Positions 54,064 to 60,878 of a stretch of 64,000 bases of DNA are shown here, piece by piece. Origin of the DNA: Sulfuricurvum sp. (GTDB lineage: Bacteria; Campylobacterota; Campylobacteria; Campylobacterales; Sulfurimonadaceae); NCBI GenBank assembly GCA_030694265.1, contig JAUXYP010000004.1, positions 1-64,000 of the forward strand, given 5' to 3'. The position numbers and the translations under genes are program-made. Numbering within the stretch: the stretch's first letter is position 1; every line of letters begins with the position of its first letter. The notes below the pieces were generated by a model. The model was not told the origin of the DNA and ran no database searches. It worked only from the letters and a program-made list of their open reading frames with translations.

Positions 54064-55413
54064 TCACTTCGCACAATCAAACGACTCTTTTCCTGCAAAC
54101 TGATCGCCTCTTGTATAAATCATATTAGCAACACAACCTGAACCAAGAGATTGTTTTTCACATGAAGCTGAATAATTATCAATCATGAGTCTTGAAGCAC
54201 CATAAACAGTACACTGTGCCACTAGCTTTTGCTTGGCATCTATAAGCTTTTGTGGTAGTTTTAGGTTGGCAAATGCCCAATTACGATCTGTAATATCGAC
54301 TGCTTCGCCATTGGCAACGCGATAATTTTTGAAAGCTGAATTACCGCCAACCTCTGTAATGTTAATAAGTTTTGAACTGCCATCATTTTTATAGACAGTT
54401 GAAACTAATTTCATGTTTCCAATATTTGTTTCGGATGTGCTGCCGGTAGGCATATCGCCAACTGACGCTGCGAAGTTTTTACGAACATCAAGATTGTCAT
54501 TAGAGATTGATTTGTGTGCGCTCACGCTTGAAGGCATAGCCCCTTTAGTGAGAAGGTAAAATATATTATATTTAGTCAGGTAAAACGGCTCATTGATATT
54601 TGTACATGCCATACTTTTACTAAAACTAGATGATGACCCAGCCCTTACTTGCTCATTTCCATCAATAAATAATTTGCCGCTAGATGAGTCACAAAAATCA
54701 GTAACTATTTTCAAATAACTTTCAATTGATGGTCTTAAAAGTATTTTCCCTTCTTTTTTGTCATGCACAAATTTTGATACAACATCATCAATAGACTGCG
54801 TTGATGTTTTTTTAGCAAACGTTGTATTTGCATATTCTCCAAAGGTAACATCAAGGCGATGAGAGTCGAAGTATCCGTTTTCAGTTGGTGTTTTTGCAGT
54901 ATAAATTAGTTTATCACCAGATGCTTTACAAGTCGTATTGTAATATCCGTTTGCTGGCATGAAATTATCTACATCAAGGAGTGAAAATACCCCTTTTTTG
55001 ATTCTTTGTTCTGAAAAAAGACTAGCGTATTCTTGCTTCCCAATTAAATAACCGTTATCGCTTTTTGGATCAAGTTGAATGTATTTATTTTTTTGTTCTG
55101 GTGTCATAATGTCTAGTGATTCTTGCTTGAATGCAGGAATGGACTTCTTGTCACCAAAAGAATCTTTTATATTAGTATATAAATTACCCCCATAAGCAAC
55201 ACACATACGTTCCATCAGATACTTAGCTTGGCCCATTGTTGGTGTTTTTACGCTTGGCGCAAAAAGACTTAGGCTATTTTTATCAATTTGCTTTACGGCT
55301 AGATCTGTGCCGTAATCAGCATACATTTCTATCATCGTTTCGTTGATTGGCTTTTGGTCAGCAGATAATACGGCAGATACCAAAAGAGATAAAACTACTT
55401 TTTTACTAATCAT
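54064..55413 (-). CDS. Secreted protein of unknown function
   Basis: A 449-residue exported protein. Residues 1-19 (MISKKVVLSLLVSAVLSAD) are a signal peptide. Several cysteines are present in the mature part (near 75, 225, 300, 330, 430), suggesting disulfides in the periplasm. There are no recognised domains, lipobox or membrane segments. The ATG at 55411-55413 has AAAGGA; a longer frame would abolish the signal. It is divergent from a small Xre regulator across two palindromes, so it is probably controlled by it. Confidence 0.6.
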   Translation of the reverse strand: MISKKVVLSLLVSAVLSADQKPINETMIEMYADYGTDLAVKQIDKNSLSLFAPSVKTPTMGQAKYLMERMCVAYGGNLYTNIKDSFGDKKSIPAFKQESLDIMTPEQKNKYIQLDPKSDNGYLIGKQEYASLFSEQRIKKGVFSLLDVDNFMPANGYYNTTCKASGDKLIYTAKTPTENGYFDSHRLDVTFGEYANTTFAKKTSTQSIDDVVSKFVHDKKEGKILLRPSIESYLKIVTDFCDSSSGKLFIDGNEQVRAGSSSSFSKSMACTNINEPFYLTKYNIFYLLTKGAMPSSVSAHKSISNDNLDVRKNFAASVGDMPTGSTSETNIGNMKLVSTVYKNDGSSKLINITEVGGNSAFKNYRVANGEAVDITDRNWAFANLKLPQKLIDAKQKLVAQCTVYGASRLMIDNYSASCEKQSLGSGCVANMIYTRGDQFAGKESFDCAK

Positions 55414-55446
55414 ATGGGCGTTCCTTTGATGTAAATAATCTTTTAC

Positions 55447-55509
55447 ATAGTAATCACTATTTGAGTGATGAGTATAACATAAGTACACTCCAAATAGTAA
55501 TTACTATTT
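55447..55509. promoter_or_regulatory. Paired palindromic operators between the secreted protein and Xre genes
   Basis: AAATAGTAATTACTATTT is an 18-bp perfect palindrome at 55492-55509. A near copy ATAGTAATCACTAT is at 55447-55460. Both share ATAGT...ACTAT. They lie in the divergent intergenic region and probably bind the Xre protein encoded at 55521. Confidence 0.65.
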
Positions 55510-55520
55510 ATGGAGTCTTA

Positions 55521-55769
55521 TTGAAAACCGTCGATGATATCAACGATACTGACATTGATAATTTGCATAAGCGCATAGGCGTAAACGTAAAAAAATACCG
55601 TGAACTGCGTGGAATAACACAGCTTCAGCTTTCACTCGCCATGAACCTCAAATCTCCTGGACTGATTTCACAATCTGAACTCTACACCAACAAACAACAC
55701 TTCAATATCAAGCATCTCTATCAACTTGCCTATATTCTAGAATGCGAGATCACCGATTTTTTTGAATAA
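55521..55769 (+). CDS. Small Xre-family regulator
   Basis: An 82-residue protein. Residues about 20-75 (VNVKKYRELRGITQLQLSLA, GLISQSELYTNKQHFN, LYQLAYILECEITDFF) form a five-helix lambda-repressor-like HTH. The start is TTG at 55521, preceded by GGAG five bases away; a longer frame from 55461 would run through both operators. It probably represses itself and the secreted-protein gene. Confidence 0.7.
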   Translation: MKTVDDINDTDIDNLHKRIGVNVKKYRELRGITQLQLSLAMNLKSPGLISQSELYTNKQHFNIKHLYQLAYILECEITDFFE

Positions 55770-55796
55770 TACTAACACTTCCCTGTTTCTACATAT

Positions 55797-56138
55797 TTAA
55801 AACTTTGTTTTACGCTGAATCTTTGATTGCTTTATTGCCTTTGCTTTGCGCATTTTCCCATGATAAAAGTGCTCCCATTCCGAGCTCTTATCATCATTAC
55901 ATGCCGTGATCATCAGCATAGCAGGTTGGTGAGTAATAGAATCTTCCACTTTTGCAAACACAAAGCTATGCCCGCGTCGTACAATCGTGATCAACTCCGA
56001 TCGCATCGGTATCACCGTTCCATTTTTAACTATGTCTTCGGCGAAGCGTTGCGCAGCTTCTTTGCTTTTTATGCCAAACCTTTTACTGAGCCGCTTTTGC
56101 GCATGACTGGTAAGTTTAACCGGTAATAATATTTGCAT
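55797..56138 (-). CDS. Hypothetical small protein, DUF4258-like
   Basis: A 113-residue protein starting MQILLPVKLTSHAQKRLSKR. The pattern HAQKRLSKRFGI, followed by ELITIVRRGHSFVFAKV and TACNDD, recalls DUF4258/RelE-superfamily toxins, but no partner antitoxin is adjacent. The ATG at 56136-56138 has AGGGG; a GTG one codon earlier is possible. Low-confidence family. Confidence 0.5.
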   Translation of the reverse strand: MQILLPVKLTSHAQKRLSKRFGIKSKEAAQRFAEDIVKNGTVIPMRSELITIVRRGHSFVFAKVEDSITHQPAMLMITACNDDKSSEWEHFYHGKMRKAKAIKQSKIQRKTKF

Positions 56139-56150
56139 CACAATCCCCTT

Positions 56151-56261
56151 TTAATGTGCACTTAATGCCATATAGGCGCATATGAGAGATCCGCCGCCAA
56201 AGACGACAATATCTAATCCTATGAGAAACAGAATAATTCGTTTCCAATGACGTTTAATCAT
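56151..56261 (-). CDS. 36-residue membrane peptide
   Basis: The ATG at 56259-56261 has a strong GGAGG. The product has a basic start (MIKRHWKR) and one hydrophobic helix (IILFLIGLDIVVFGG) before a short polar end. It overlaps the WGR gene by eight bases and is thus translationally coupled. Longer frames in the same phase begin inside the WGR gene and lack a ribosome site. Unknown function. Confidence 0.55.
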   Translation of the reverse strand: MIKRHWKRIILFLIGLDIVVFGGGSLICAYMALSAH

Positions 56262-56496
56262 ATTTTTCCTCCAGTAGCGTATAGCCTCGTTTATATTTAT
56301 TCTCCAATAAACTCTCCCACACTCTATAAGCGTTGACATACGTTTCAAAGCTCTGAGATATGATCCGTGTCGGTTTGGCTCTTCTACACCCTCCATACGT
56401 TCTTATAAGAAGGAATTCACCAAATAAATTGGCAACAAGTTCCAGACAATAGTAACGTTCCCGTTTATTGACGGTACGGTTCAATAGGATCTTCAT
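56254..56496 (-). CDS. WGR-domain small protein
   Basis: An 80-residue protein. YYCLELVANLFGEFLLIRTY followed by GG and FETYVNAYRVWESLLENKYK matches the WGR fold, in which the signature WGR-like strand is RTYGGCRRAK here. WGR domains bind nucleic acid ends or occur in PARP1 and bacterial regulators. The start at 56494-56496 is inside the previous gene and its ribosome site is weak. Next in a chain of overlapping small genes. Confidence 0.65.
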   Translation of the reverse strand: MKILLNRTVNKRERYYCLELVANLFGEFLLIRTYGGCRRAKPTRIISQSFETYVNAYRVWESLLENKYKRGYTLLEEKYD

Positions 56497-56746
56497 CAGA
56501 TTGTTGTGTCCCTTGTACTTTTTTATTGTGTTCTTCATCCTCTTCAAGCTTCTGAACATTGATGCCGCTTGGACAATGTCCTTTCTTAATATCTTGATTA
56601 TTAAGATACCTTCCAATTAGGAGAATTATTCCGACAATGGCTAATATCCCGCCAATGATTACAATAGGATCGATTTTATAATTGCTGATCAATCCGATCA
56701 TTATGCCTACACTGGCAGCTACTCTAAATGCAACTCTTTTATTCAT
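56465..56746 (-). CDS. Small membrane protein
   Basis: A 93-residue protein with two transmembrane segments (about 5-22 and 27-47) and an acidic cytoplasmic tail (LEEDEEHNKKVQGTQQSDED). It overlaps the WGR gene by 32 bases. I do not recognise a family. Its location suggests a membrane partner of the WGR or the 36-residue peptide. Confidence 0.5.
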   Translation of the reverse strand: MNKRVAFRVAASVGIMIGLISNYKIDPIVIIGGILAIVGIILLIGRYLNNQDIKKGHCPSGINVQKLEEDEEHNKKVQGTQQSDEDPIEPYRQ

Positions 56747-56807
56747 GACTTTGATTCCAATACTGAATCAATACCGTAGGTTATGGTGGTATGTACAGAA
56801 GGTATCA

Positions 56808-57209
56808 TTACTCCTCCTCAAAGGTACAACTTAGGATCTTCACCCGCTCTTCAATCTGATAGACTGCGTGTTGGCACACGTAACGGCTTTGAACTTCACG
56901 CTTCATCACTCCATCCACAGAGTAGTAGGTGAATCCCAAAAAGTTTCGTTTACGAACAAGCTCTTCAGGGTGTTCACACAAAAGCTTTTCACGGCTAAAG
57001 TCCCATTCATCATGTTCGGTATAAAGGGTTTGATCCCCTTGGATGACATAACGGCCTTCTTCATTGATGCTGAGTGTCGCGTTACAGTAAATCTGACTTT
57101 GTCGCGAACACGACATTAAGTAAAAACGTTCTCCTTTTGGATTAATCGTAATATGTTTGCTTCCCTCATATATGATGAGATTCACATCGCTGTATAGAAT
57201 TTTTGACAT
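56808..57209 (-). CDS. Hypothetical soluble protein
   Basis: A 133-residue soluble protein of mainly beta pattern, beginning MSKILYSDVNLIIYEGSKHI. It has five cysteines (three near CSRQSQIYC and LLCEH, one in YVCQH and one in LSCTFEEE). There is no signal. It is 61 bases before the small membrane protein gene on the strand and may lead the chain. No family is recognised. Confidence 0.5.
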   Translation of the reverse strand: MSKILYSDVNLIIYEGSKHITINPKGERFYLMSCSRQSQIYCNATLSINEEGRYVIQGDQTLYTEHDEWDFSREKLLCEHPEELVRKRNFLGFTYYSVDGVMKREVQSRYVCQHAVYQIEERVKILSCTFEEE

Positions 57210-57545
57210 AGGAATATCCTCCTCTGATTGGGTCTTTTTTTAAATTGGTAGACAATGGTAAAAATCTGATCAGGATTTAAAGCAATTTTATGAAAAGAGA
57301 TAAGCAGCTAATTTATCTCAGTTTCATGTGAAATTTGAAAACGTTTTCGGTTGCAACTAGAGAAAATTGTAGCCCAATCCAGTGGGCTCGTCAATAGGTT
57401 TTTTAAAAGAATTTGCATATCAAAAAGAGTATTGATTTATGGAGAGAAGTATGCGATAATAAGTGATTTTACTAATTTTACGATCAGAACTTGATTACTG
57501 TCGTAAAACTACTATTATTCGTACAAGCAAACAAGTGTGAGGTGT
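57210..57545. other. 336-base intergenic stretch
   Basis: No gene is seen. A hairpin AGCCCA-N6-TGGGCT lies at 57371-57388. A pair of 8-bp inverted repeats, TTTTACGA at 57476-57483 and TCGTAAAA at 57501-57508, encloses 17 bases. The rest is AT-rich without motifs. It separates the island genes from the sulfur locus and may hold the missing junction. Confidence 0.4.
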
Positions 57546-57864
57546 TTAATATATTAAACCTCTATCCCTTGCTATTACCCATTGAGTTAGCTGATCCATC
57601 GTAGAAAAGATTTCTTCACTAAAATATGGAGTATTTTTATAAACCACACAACTAGCGCTACGCGTACGTATGCATGGACACACTGACACCTTCTTCATAC
57701 ACCACAATATGGCATGGTATAAACTGGGCAAAATGTGGGTTGGATGTCAACATGATCGAAGCTAATTTTGCCTGACATACTTCATAAATATAGACCTTCC
57801 GATCAATCGGAAATCCTTTACTGGCAACGACTTCATGATAGTTATAATGATGAAGCAATACCAT
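57546..57864 (-). pseudogene. Decayed DUF302::DsrE fusion remnant
   Basis: One frame (57864 downwards) matches the DUF302 gene at 59277-59717: over 57 residues, from LLHHYNYHEVV to VYEEG, 49 are identical. After YEEG the sequence switches, in another frame, to the C-terminus of the DsrE-like gene (58920-59273): PYF, STM and WVIA recur and 16 of 30 terminal residues match. The N-terminal 45 residues of DUF302 and the N-terminal 76 or so of DsrE are missing. It is in line with the operon but frameshifted with in-frame stops. Confidence 0.75.
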
Positions 57865-57867
57865 GTT

Positions 57868-58323
57868 CTATATAGGAATTTCATTTTCCTCTTTTAATAA
57901 GAGTTTTGAGCTTTCGATATCAAAGGTAAATTTCCTCTCCATCGGCTCATAGCATAGCCCTTGTTGGGAACATCCCTGATACCCGACTACCAGTGTGATC
58001 GGGACGATGTCATTTATTTCTTTGGTTTTAACTAAAGGAATATCAAAAGTTACTGAAGAGGTGTACACTTTTTCCCCGTCATGGTCAATTGGCTTAGGAA
58101 GAATAAGATGATCAACCATGATTCCACTGTTTTTTTCCAAAACTTTGGCTGTGATTTTAGATTGATAGAGATAAATATTCTCTCCAAGTTCAATAGTCAC
58201 TGATGCTGTACACTGTTTTTTCATATGGGCCGAGGCTTTGAATGTCTCTTCGAACATTAAGAATTTTGGTTCAACAAATACCATAAATGTTAGTATTACC
58301 AAAAAAACTAAGATGTATCTCAC
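57868..58323 (-). CDS. Stand-alone DsbD alpha-domain-like protein
   Basis: A 151-residue exported protein. The first 20 residues are hydrophobic (MRYILVFLVILTFMVFVE). The body resembles the immunoglobulin-like alpha domain of DsbD, ending YQGCSQQGLCYEPMERKFTF, whose two cysteines are the thiol pair that passes electrons to periplasmic partners. The membrane and thioredoxin domains of DsbD are missing here. GTG start with GAGGAG; three bases after the methyltransferase stop. It likely reduces or feeds a periplasmic thiol protein. Confidence 0.7.
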   Translation of the reverse strand: MRYILVFLVILTFMVFVEPKFLMFEETFKASAHMKKQCTASVTIELGENIYLYQSKITAKVLEKNSGIMVDHLILPKPIDHDGEKVYTSSVTFDIPLVKTKEINDIVPITLVVGYQGCSQQGLCYEPMERKFTFDIESSKLLLKEENEIPI

Positions 58324-58326
58324 TCA

Positions 58327-58920
58327 TTACTCCTCTGTCAGTTTAAAACATTTGATGAAAGTAAAAGCCTTATTCGTCATTGCCACTCCAGTGGAAGAGC
58401 AATTAAAAAAACCAGCTTTTTGGGCTAATGTCATTATTTCTTGAACAGAATAGAAGGTGGCTTTACTGTAGAAACGACTTTTGTTCTTGTCCGCTTCGTA
58501 CATCTGTCCCAACAATGAATTTTTATCGACTATCCCAATAATCAAAAATCCATTTTTGCAGATAACCCGATAAGCCTCTTTCAATGCTTTAAGAGGATCA
58601 TCCACAAAACAAATCACCGTTATCATGATGGCAAACTCGAAAGTTTCATCATTAAAAGGAAGTTTCTCAGCTCTCCCCTTAATCGGATGCAATCCTTTAG
58701 TAATAGCAATATTTCTCATAACCTGAGAAGGCTCAACGCCAATCTTTATACCAAGTGGTAGAGCAAATCTGCCGCTTCCCATCCCGATATCAAGACCGTT
58801 TATATTTTTTTCTACGAGCCGTTTAAGAGTCTGAACTTCATCTGCATAAATAAGCGGATTTTTTTCAAACCATTGTTCATACTCATTGCCATTAAGATCG
58901 AAACTTTCTGTTTTTGCCAT
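58327..58920 (-). CDS. Class I SAM-dependent methyltransferase
   Basis: A 197-residue soluble enzyme. Motif I is GLDIGMGSGRFALPLGI (near 40-56), then GRAEKLPFNDETFEFAIMIT, LKEAYRVICKNGFLIIGI and a C-terminal helical part typical of Methyltransf_11. Substrate unknown; its place amid thiol/sulfur genes suggests a thiol or sulfide methylase. Its ATG overlaps the DsrE-like stop by one base (TAATG). No signal peptide. Confidence 0.8.
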   Translation of the reverse strand: MAKTESFDLNGNEYEQWFEKNPLIYADEVQTLKRLVEKNINGLDIGMGSGRFALPLGIKIGVEPSQVMRNIAITKGLHPIKGRAEKLPFNDETFEFAIMITVICFVDDPLKALKEAYRVICKNGFLIIGIVDKNSLLGQMYEADKNKSRFYSKATFYSVQEIMTLAQKAGFFNCSSTGVAMTNKAFTFIKCFKLTEE

Positions 58921-59273
58921 TAAAACGTCAAAACCTTATTGCTCGCTATGACCCAATCGGCCAGAACCTGCATTGTTGACGAAATACTCTCATCAAAATA
59001 GGGCTGATTTTTGAAAAGTCCGCATCGTGCATTACAGGTTCCACATACTTGTAGCGAAACACCCTCTTCATAAAGCTTTTTCAACATATCCACCAAATCA
59101 TGATCATAACTCTCAGGCTTGACAGTCATATCTCGGGCGAGATCGACAGCATCGTTCATCAAAAAGATATTGACCTTTTCACCGCTTTTGTAAAGTGTTT
59201 TAGCTAGACGCAGTGCATTCCACGCGACATCAGAACCGTCGTAAGGTTGGTGGTTTAATATGAAGGTAATCAT
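58920..59273 (-). CDS. DsrE-like sulfur carrier protein
   Basis: A 117-residue cytoplasmic protein with the DsrE/TusD-like fold: ITFILNHQPYDGSDVAWNALRLA at the start and VNIFLMNDAVDLAR in the middle. Cysteines lie in LQVCGTCNARCGLF near 76-89, where DsrE-group proteins carry the persulfide-holding residue. The ATG at 59271-59273 has AAAGGATAA. It abuts the DUF302 gene. It may pick up sulfane sulfur from the upstream rhodanese or other carrier. Confidence 0.78.
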   Translation of the reverse strand: MITFILNHQPYDGSDVAWNALRLAKTLYKSGEKVNIFLMNDAVDLARDMTVKPESYDHDLVDMLKKLYEEGVSLQVCGTCNARCGLFKNQPYFDESISSTMQVLADWVIASNKVLTF

Positions 59274-59276
59274 CAC

Positions 59277-59717
59277 TTATCCTTTTAATTTTTTCATCAT
59301 GTTTTGTAAAGCGGTAAAAAGTCTTATCGCTTCACTATGTAACTGCTCTTGTGATTGAATCAAATCAATCATCATTTGCATGTTTTGTGTTGAAATTATC
59401 GTCGTATCCCCTTCTTCATACACCGCAATACGACATGGCATAAAAGGGGCAAAATGTGGATTTGATGTTAACATCATAGAAGCAACTTTGGCTTGACATA
59501 TTTCATAGATATAGACTTTTCGATCAATAGGAAACCCTTTATTCGCAACGACTTCATGATAGTTATAATGATGTAGTAATGCAAATCTATATTCTGCGCA
59601 CACTTCCTCTACGTCGTCAACAATTGATTGAATGCTCCGTTTGCTTTTAAATGCAATCGTAAACATTTTAAGCATCTGTTTTTTTGGCATTAATGCCATC
59701 ATTAACTTTGCTAACAT
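59277..59717 (-). CDS. DUF302 domain protein
   Basis: A 146-residue protein. The DUF302 domain (about 20-125) has FALLHHYNYHEVV, YIYEICQAKVASMMLTSNP and CRIAVYEEG, and a helical tail follows. DUF302 is associated with sulfur and redox genes; its function is not established, though a role with DsrE-type proteins is often proposed. It follows the rhodanese by two bases and abuts the DsrE-like gene. A truncated copy of it survives at the 3' end of the operon. Confidence 0.8.
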   Translation of the reverse strand: MLAKLMMALMPKKQMLKMFTIAFKSKRSIQSIVDDVEEVCAEYRFALLHHYNYHEVVANKGFPIDRKVYIYEICQAKVASMMLTSNPHFAPFMPCRIAVYEEGDTTIISTQNMQMMIDLIQSQEQLHSEAIRLFTALQNMMKKLKG

Positions 59718-59719
59718 AA

Positions 59720-60181
59720 TTATTCTTCTTTAGTGAGTAAGGTAACGCCTAACCCCGTTTCAATCGGGTAACCCTCTTGGGCCCATCCTTTGAGTCCACC
59801 TTTTAGATTTGTCGCATTGACGTAGCCTAGTTTTTTAAGCGTCTGAGCAGCTAGTGCACCTCGTCCGCCGCTGCGACAATAGGTCACAATGACTGCGTTT
59901 TTATCTTTGATTTTATTGAGTACTTCAAACTCTAAATTGCCGCGCGTGATTGCCATGGTTGTCGTGGTGTAAATTTCACCTTCTGCCCGCTGGTTCTCTT
60001 CGCGTACGTCCATGACGATAACGTTTTTTTCCGCGTCAATCATCTGCTTCAACTCTTTAGGAGCCATTTCTCCTGCCTCTTGCTTTGCCGCAGAAACTAA
60101 TTTTTCTGCTTCTGCTTGACCTGCCATAAGTGATGAGCATGTTAGTAAACTTGCTATCAATAGAATTTCTTTTAACTTCAT
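59720..60181 (-). CDS. Exported rhodanese
   Basis: A 153-residue protein with a Sec signal peptide (residues 1-20, cut after MAG). The rhodanese domain has IVMDVREENQRAEGEI near 56-71, and the active-site loop TYCRSGGRGALAA near 100-112, with Cys in the consensus position CRSGGRG. LKGGLKGW is the conserved end. It should transfer sulfane sulfur in the periplasm. It heads the operon and has a strong AAGGAG. Tandem 8-bp operator-like units lie directly upstream. Confidence 0.92.
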   Translation of the reverse strand: MKLKEILLIASLLTCSSLMAGQAEAEKLVSAAKQEAGEMAPKELKQMIDAEKNVIVMDVREENQRAEGEIYTTTTMAITRGNLEFEVLNKIKDKNAVIVTYCRSGGRGALAAQTLKKLGYVNATNLKGGLKGWAQEGYPIETGLGVTLLTKEE

Positions 60182-60208
60182 TGGGTACTCCTTATATGTA
60201 TTATGTTA

Positions 60209-60232
60209 TTAGCTAATTAACTAATTAACTAA
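60209..60232 (-). promoter_or_regulatory. Three tandem 8-bp operator units upstream of the rhodanese operon
   Basis: TTAGCTAA at 60209-60216, then TTAACTAA twice (60217-60232). TATAAT on the minus strand (60240-60235) lies just upstream, so bound protein would cover the transcription start. The same repeated unit occurs in the divergent control region at 60788. Confidence 0.65.
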
Positions 60233-60266
60233 TTATTATAGTGCAATCAAAAAAAAATATCAAGTC

Positions 60267-60728
60267 TTAATGAATCGGGATATAAGCAAAATGTTCGTTT
60301 TGTTTATCGATCAACCCGATGGTCGAGTTCGGGGTCAGTTTGACGAAATCGTACACATTGCTTTGATCAATTTTGAGTGTTCTCATGGTTGCTTCACACA
60401 TCAAAAATTCTACCTCATACGTATTTGCCATCGTTGCGAGCCGTTTACCCAACTGCTCCTGTGCAAGTGAGAGCTTTTTATCATTTTTGTATGGTGAATT
60501 TTTGAGATCTTTGACGAAAAATTTGTACGCATCACCATGAATTACAACGGAAACATCGAGCTTTTCGAGTTTTCCCTCGTAATGCCCTTTATGATAGGCA
60601 ATCCCTTTTAGCACTTTTTTTTCAAAAGTAGCAATATCTCCGGTTTTTAAATCGAATACAACCTGTTTAACCCCTTCTTCGGCAAAGAGTATCCCGCATA
60701 GAGCAAGCATAAGTAACCATTTTTTCAT
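60267..60728 (-). CDS. Exported DsrE/DsrF-like protein
   Basis: A 153-residue protein with a signal peptide (MKKWLLMLALCGILFAEE). The body has VVFDLKTGDIATFEKKVLKG, VSVVIHGDAYKFFVKDL and VEFLMCEATMRTL, the DsrE-like fold with a cysteine at about residue 117. It is a periplasmic relative of the DsrE gene in the adjacent operon. It is separate (38 bases before the operator of the rhodanese gene) and divergent from the ArsR gene, whose promoter region it shares. Confidence 0.75.
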   Translation of the reverse strand: MKKWLLMLALCGILFAEEGVKQVVFDLKTGDIATFEKKVLKGIAYHKGHYEGKLEKLDVSVVIHGDAYKFFVKDLKNSPYKNDKKLSLAQEQLGKRLATMANTYEVEFLMCEATMRTLKIDQSNVYDFVKLTPNSTIGLIDKQNEHFAYIPIH

Positions 60729-60787
60729 TGATGAGCCTTTTAACTGATTTGATGCATTATAAAGGAGAAATGTAAAAATAAAGTTAA

Positions 60788-60862
60788 AAAACTAATTAGC
60801 TAATTTGCTAATGTATACACTTGTGTTATAATCAAACAACTACAAAATAGGTATCACCTATT
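60788..60862 (+). promoter_or_regulatory. ArsR/DsrE divergent control region
   Basis: Tandem AAAACTAA, TTAGCTAA and TTTGCTAA occupy 60788-60811. TATAAT at 60827-60832 is the arsR -10 box, so the units sit about 28-51 bases upstream of its start. AATAGGT-ATC-ACCTATT, a perfect 7-bp inverted repeat, is at 60846-60862, just downstream of the transcription start. Probable autoregulation. Confidence 0.65.
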
Positions 60863-60878
60863 CGAAACAAGGCGATTG

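Larger units (their letters stand above)
45861..57209. mobile_element. Accessory island integrated at tRNA-Ala
   Basis: The tRNA is followed by a tyrosine integrase pointing back at it, an AlpA-like gene, a RepA-like ATPase, divergent phage-type repressor, plasmid-like HTH genes, a second recombinase and many unassigned genes. Base composition falls and almost no gene has a housekeeping homologue. No repeat of the tRNA 3' end is visible, so the right edge is a guess set before the sulfur locus; the segments left and right of about 53.4 kb might be separate insertions. Confidence 0.55.

Noticed and set aside
55461-55520. Longer version of the Xre protein starting at TTG 55461
   Set aside because: It would run through both palindromic operators, and only the TTG at 55521 has GGAG at proper distance.
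55797-56138. Toxin-antitoxin pair
   Set aside because: The protein has a loose DUF4258/RelE-like pattern, but neighbouring genes are not recognisable antitoxins.
57210-57545. Right attachment site of the island
   Set aside because: No segment here repeats the 3' end of tRNA-Ala; the hairpin AGCCCA/TGGGCT is not related to the tRNA.
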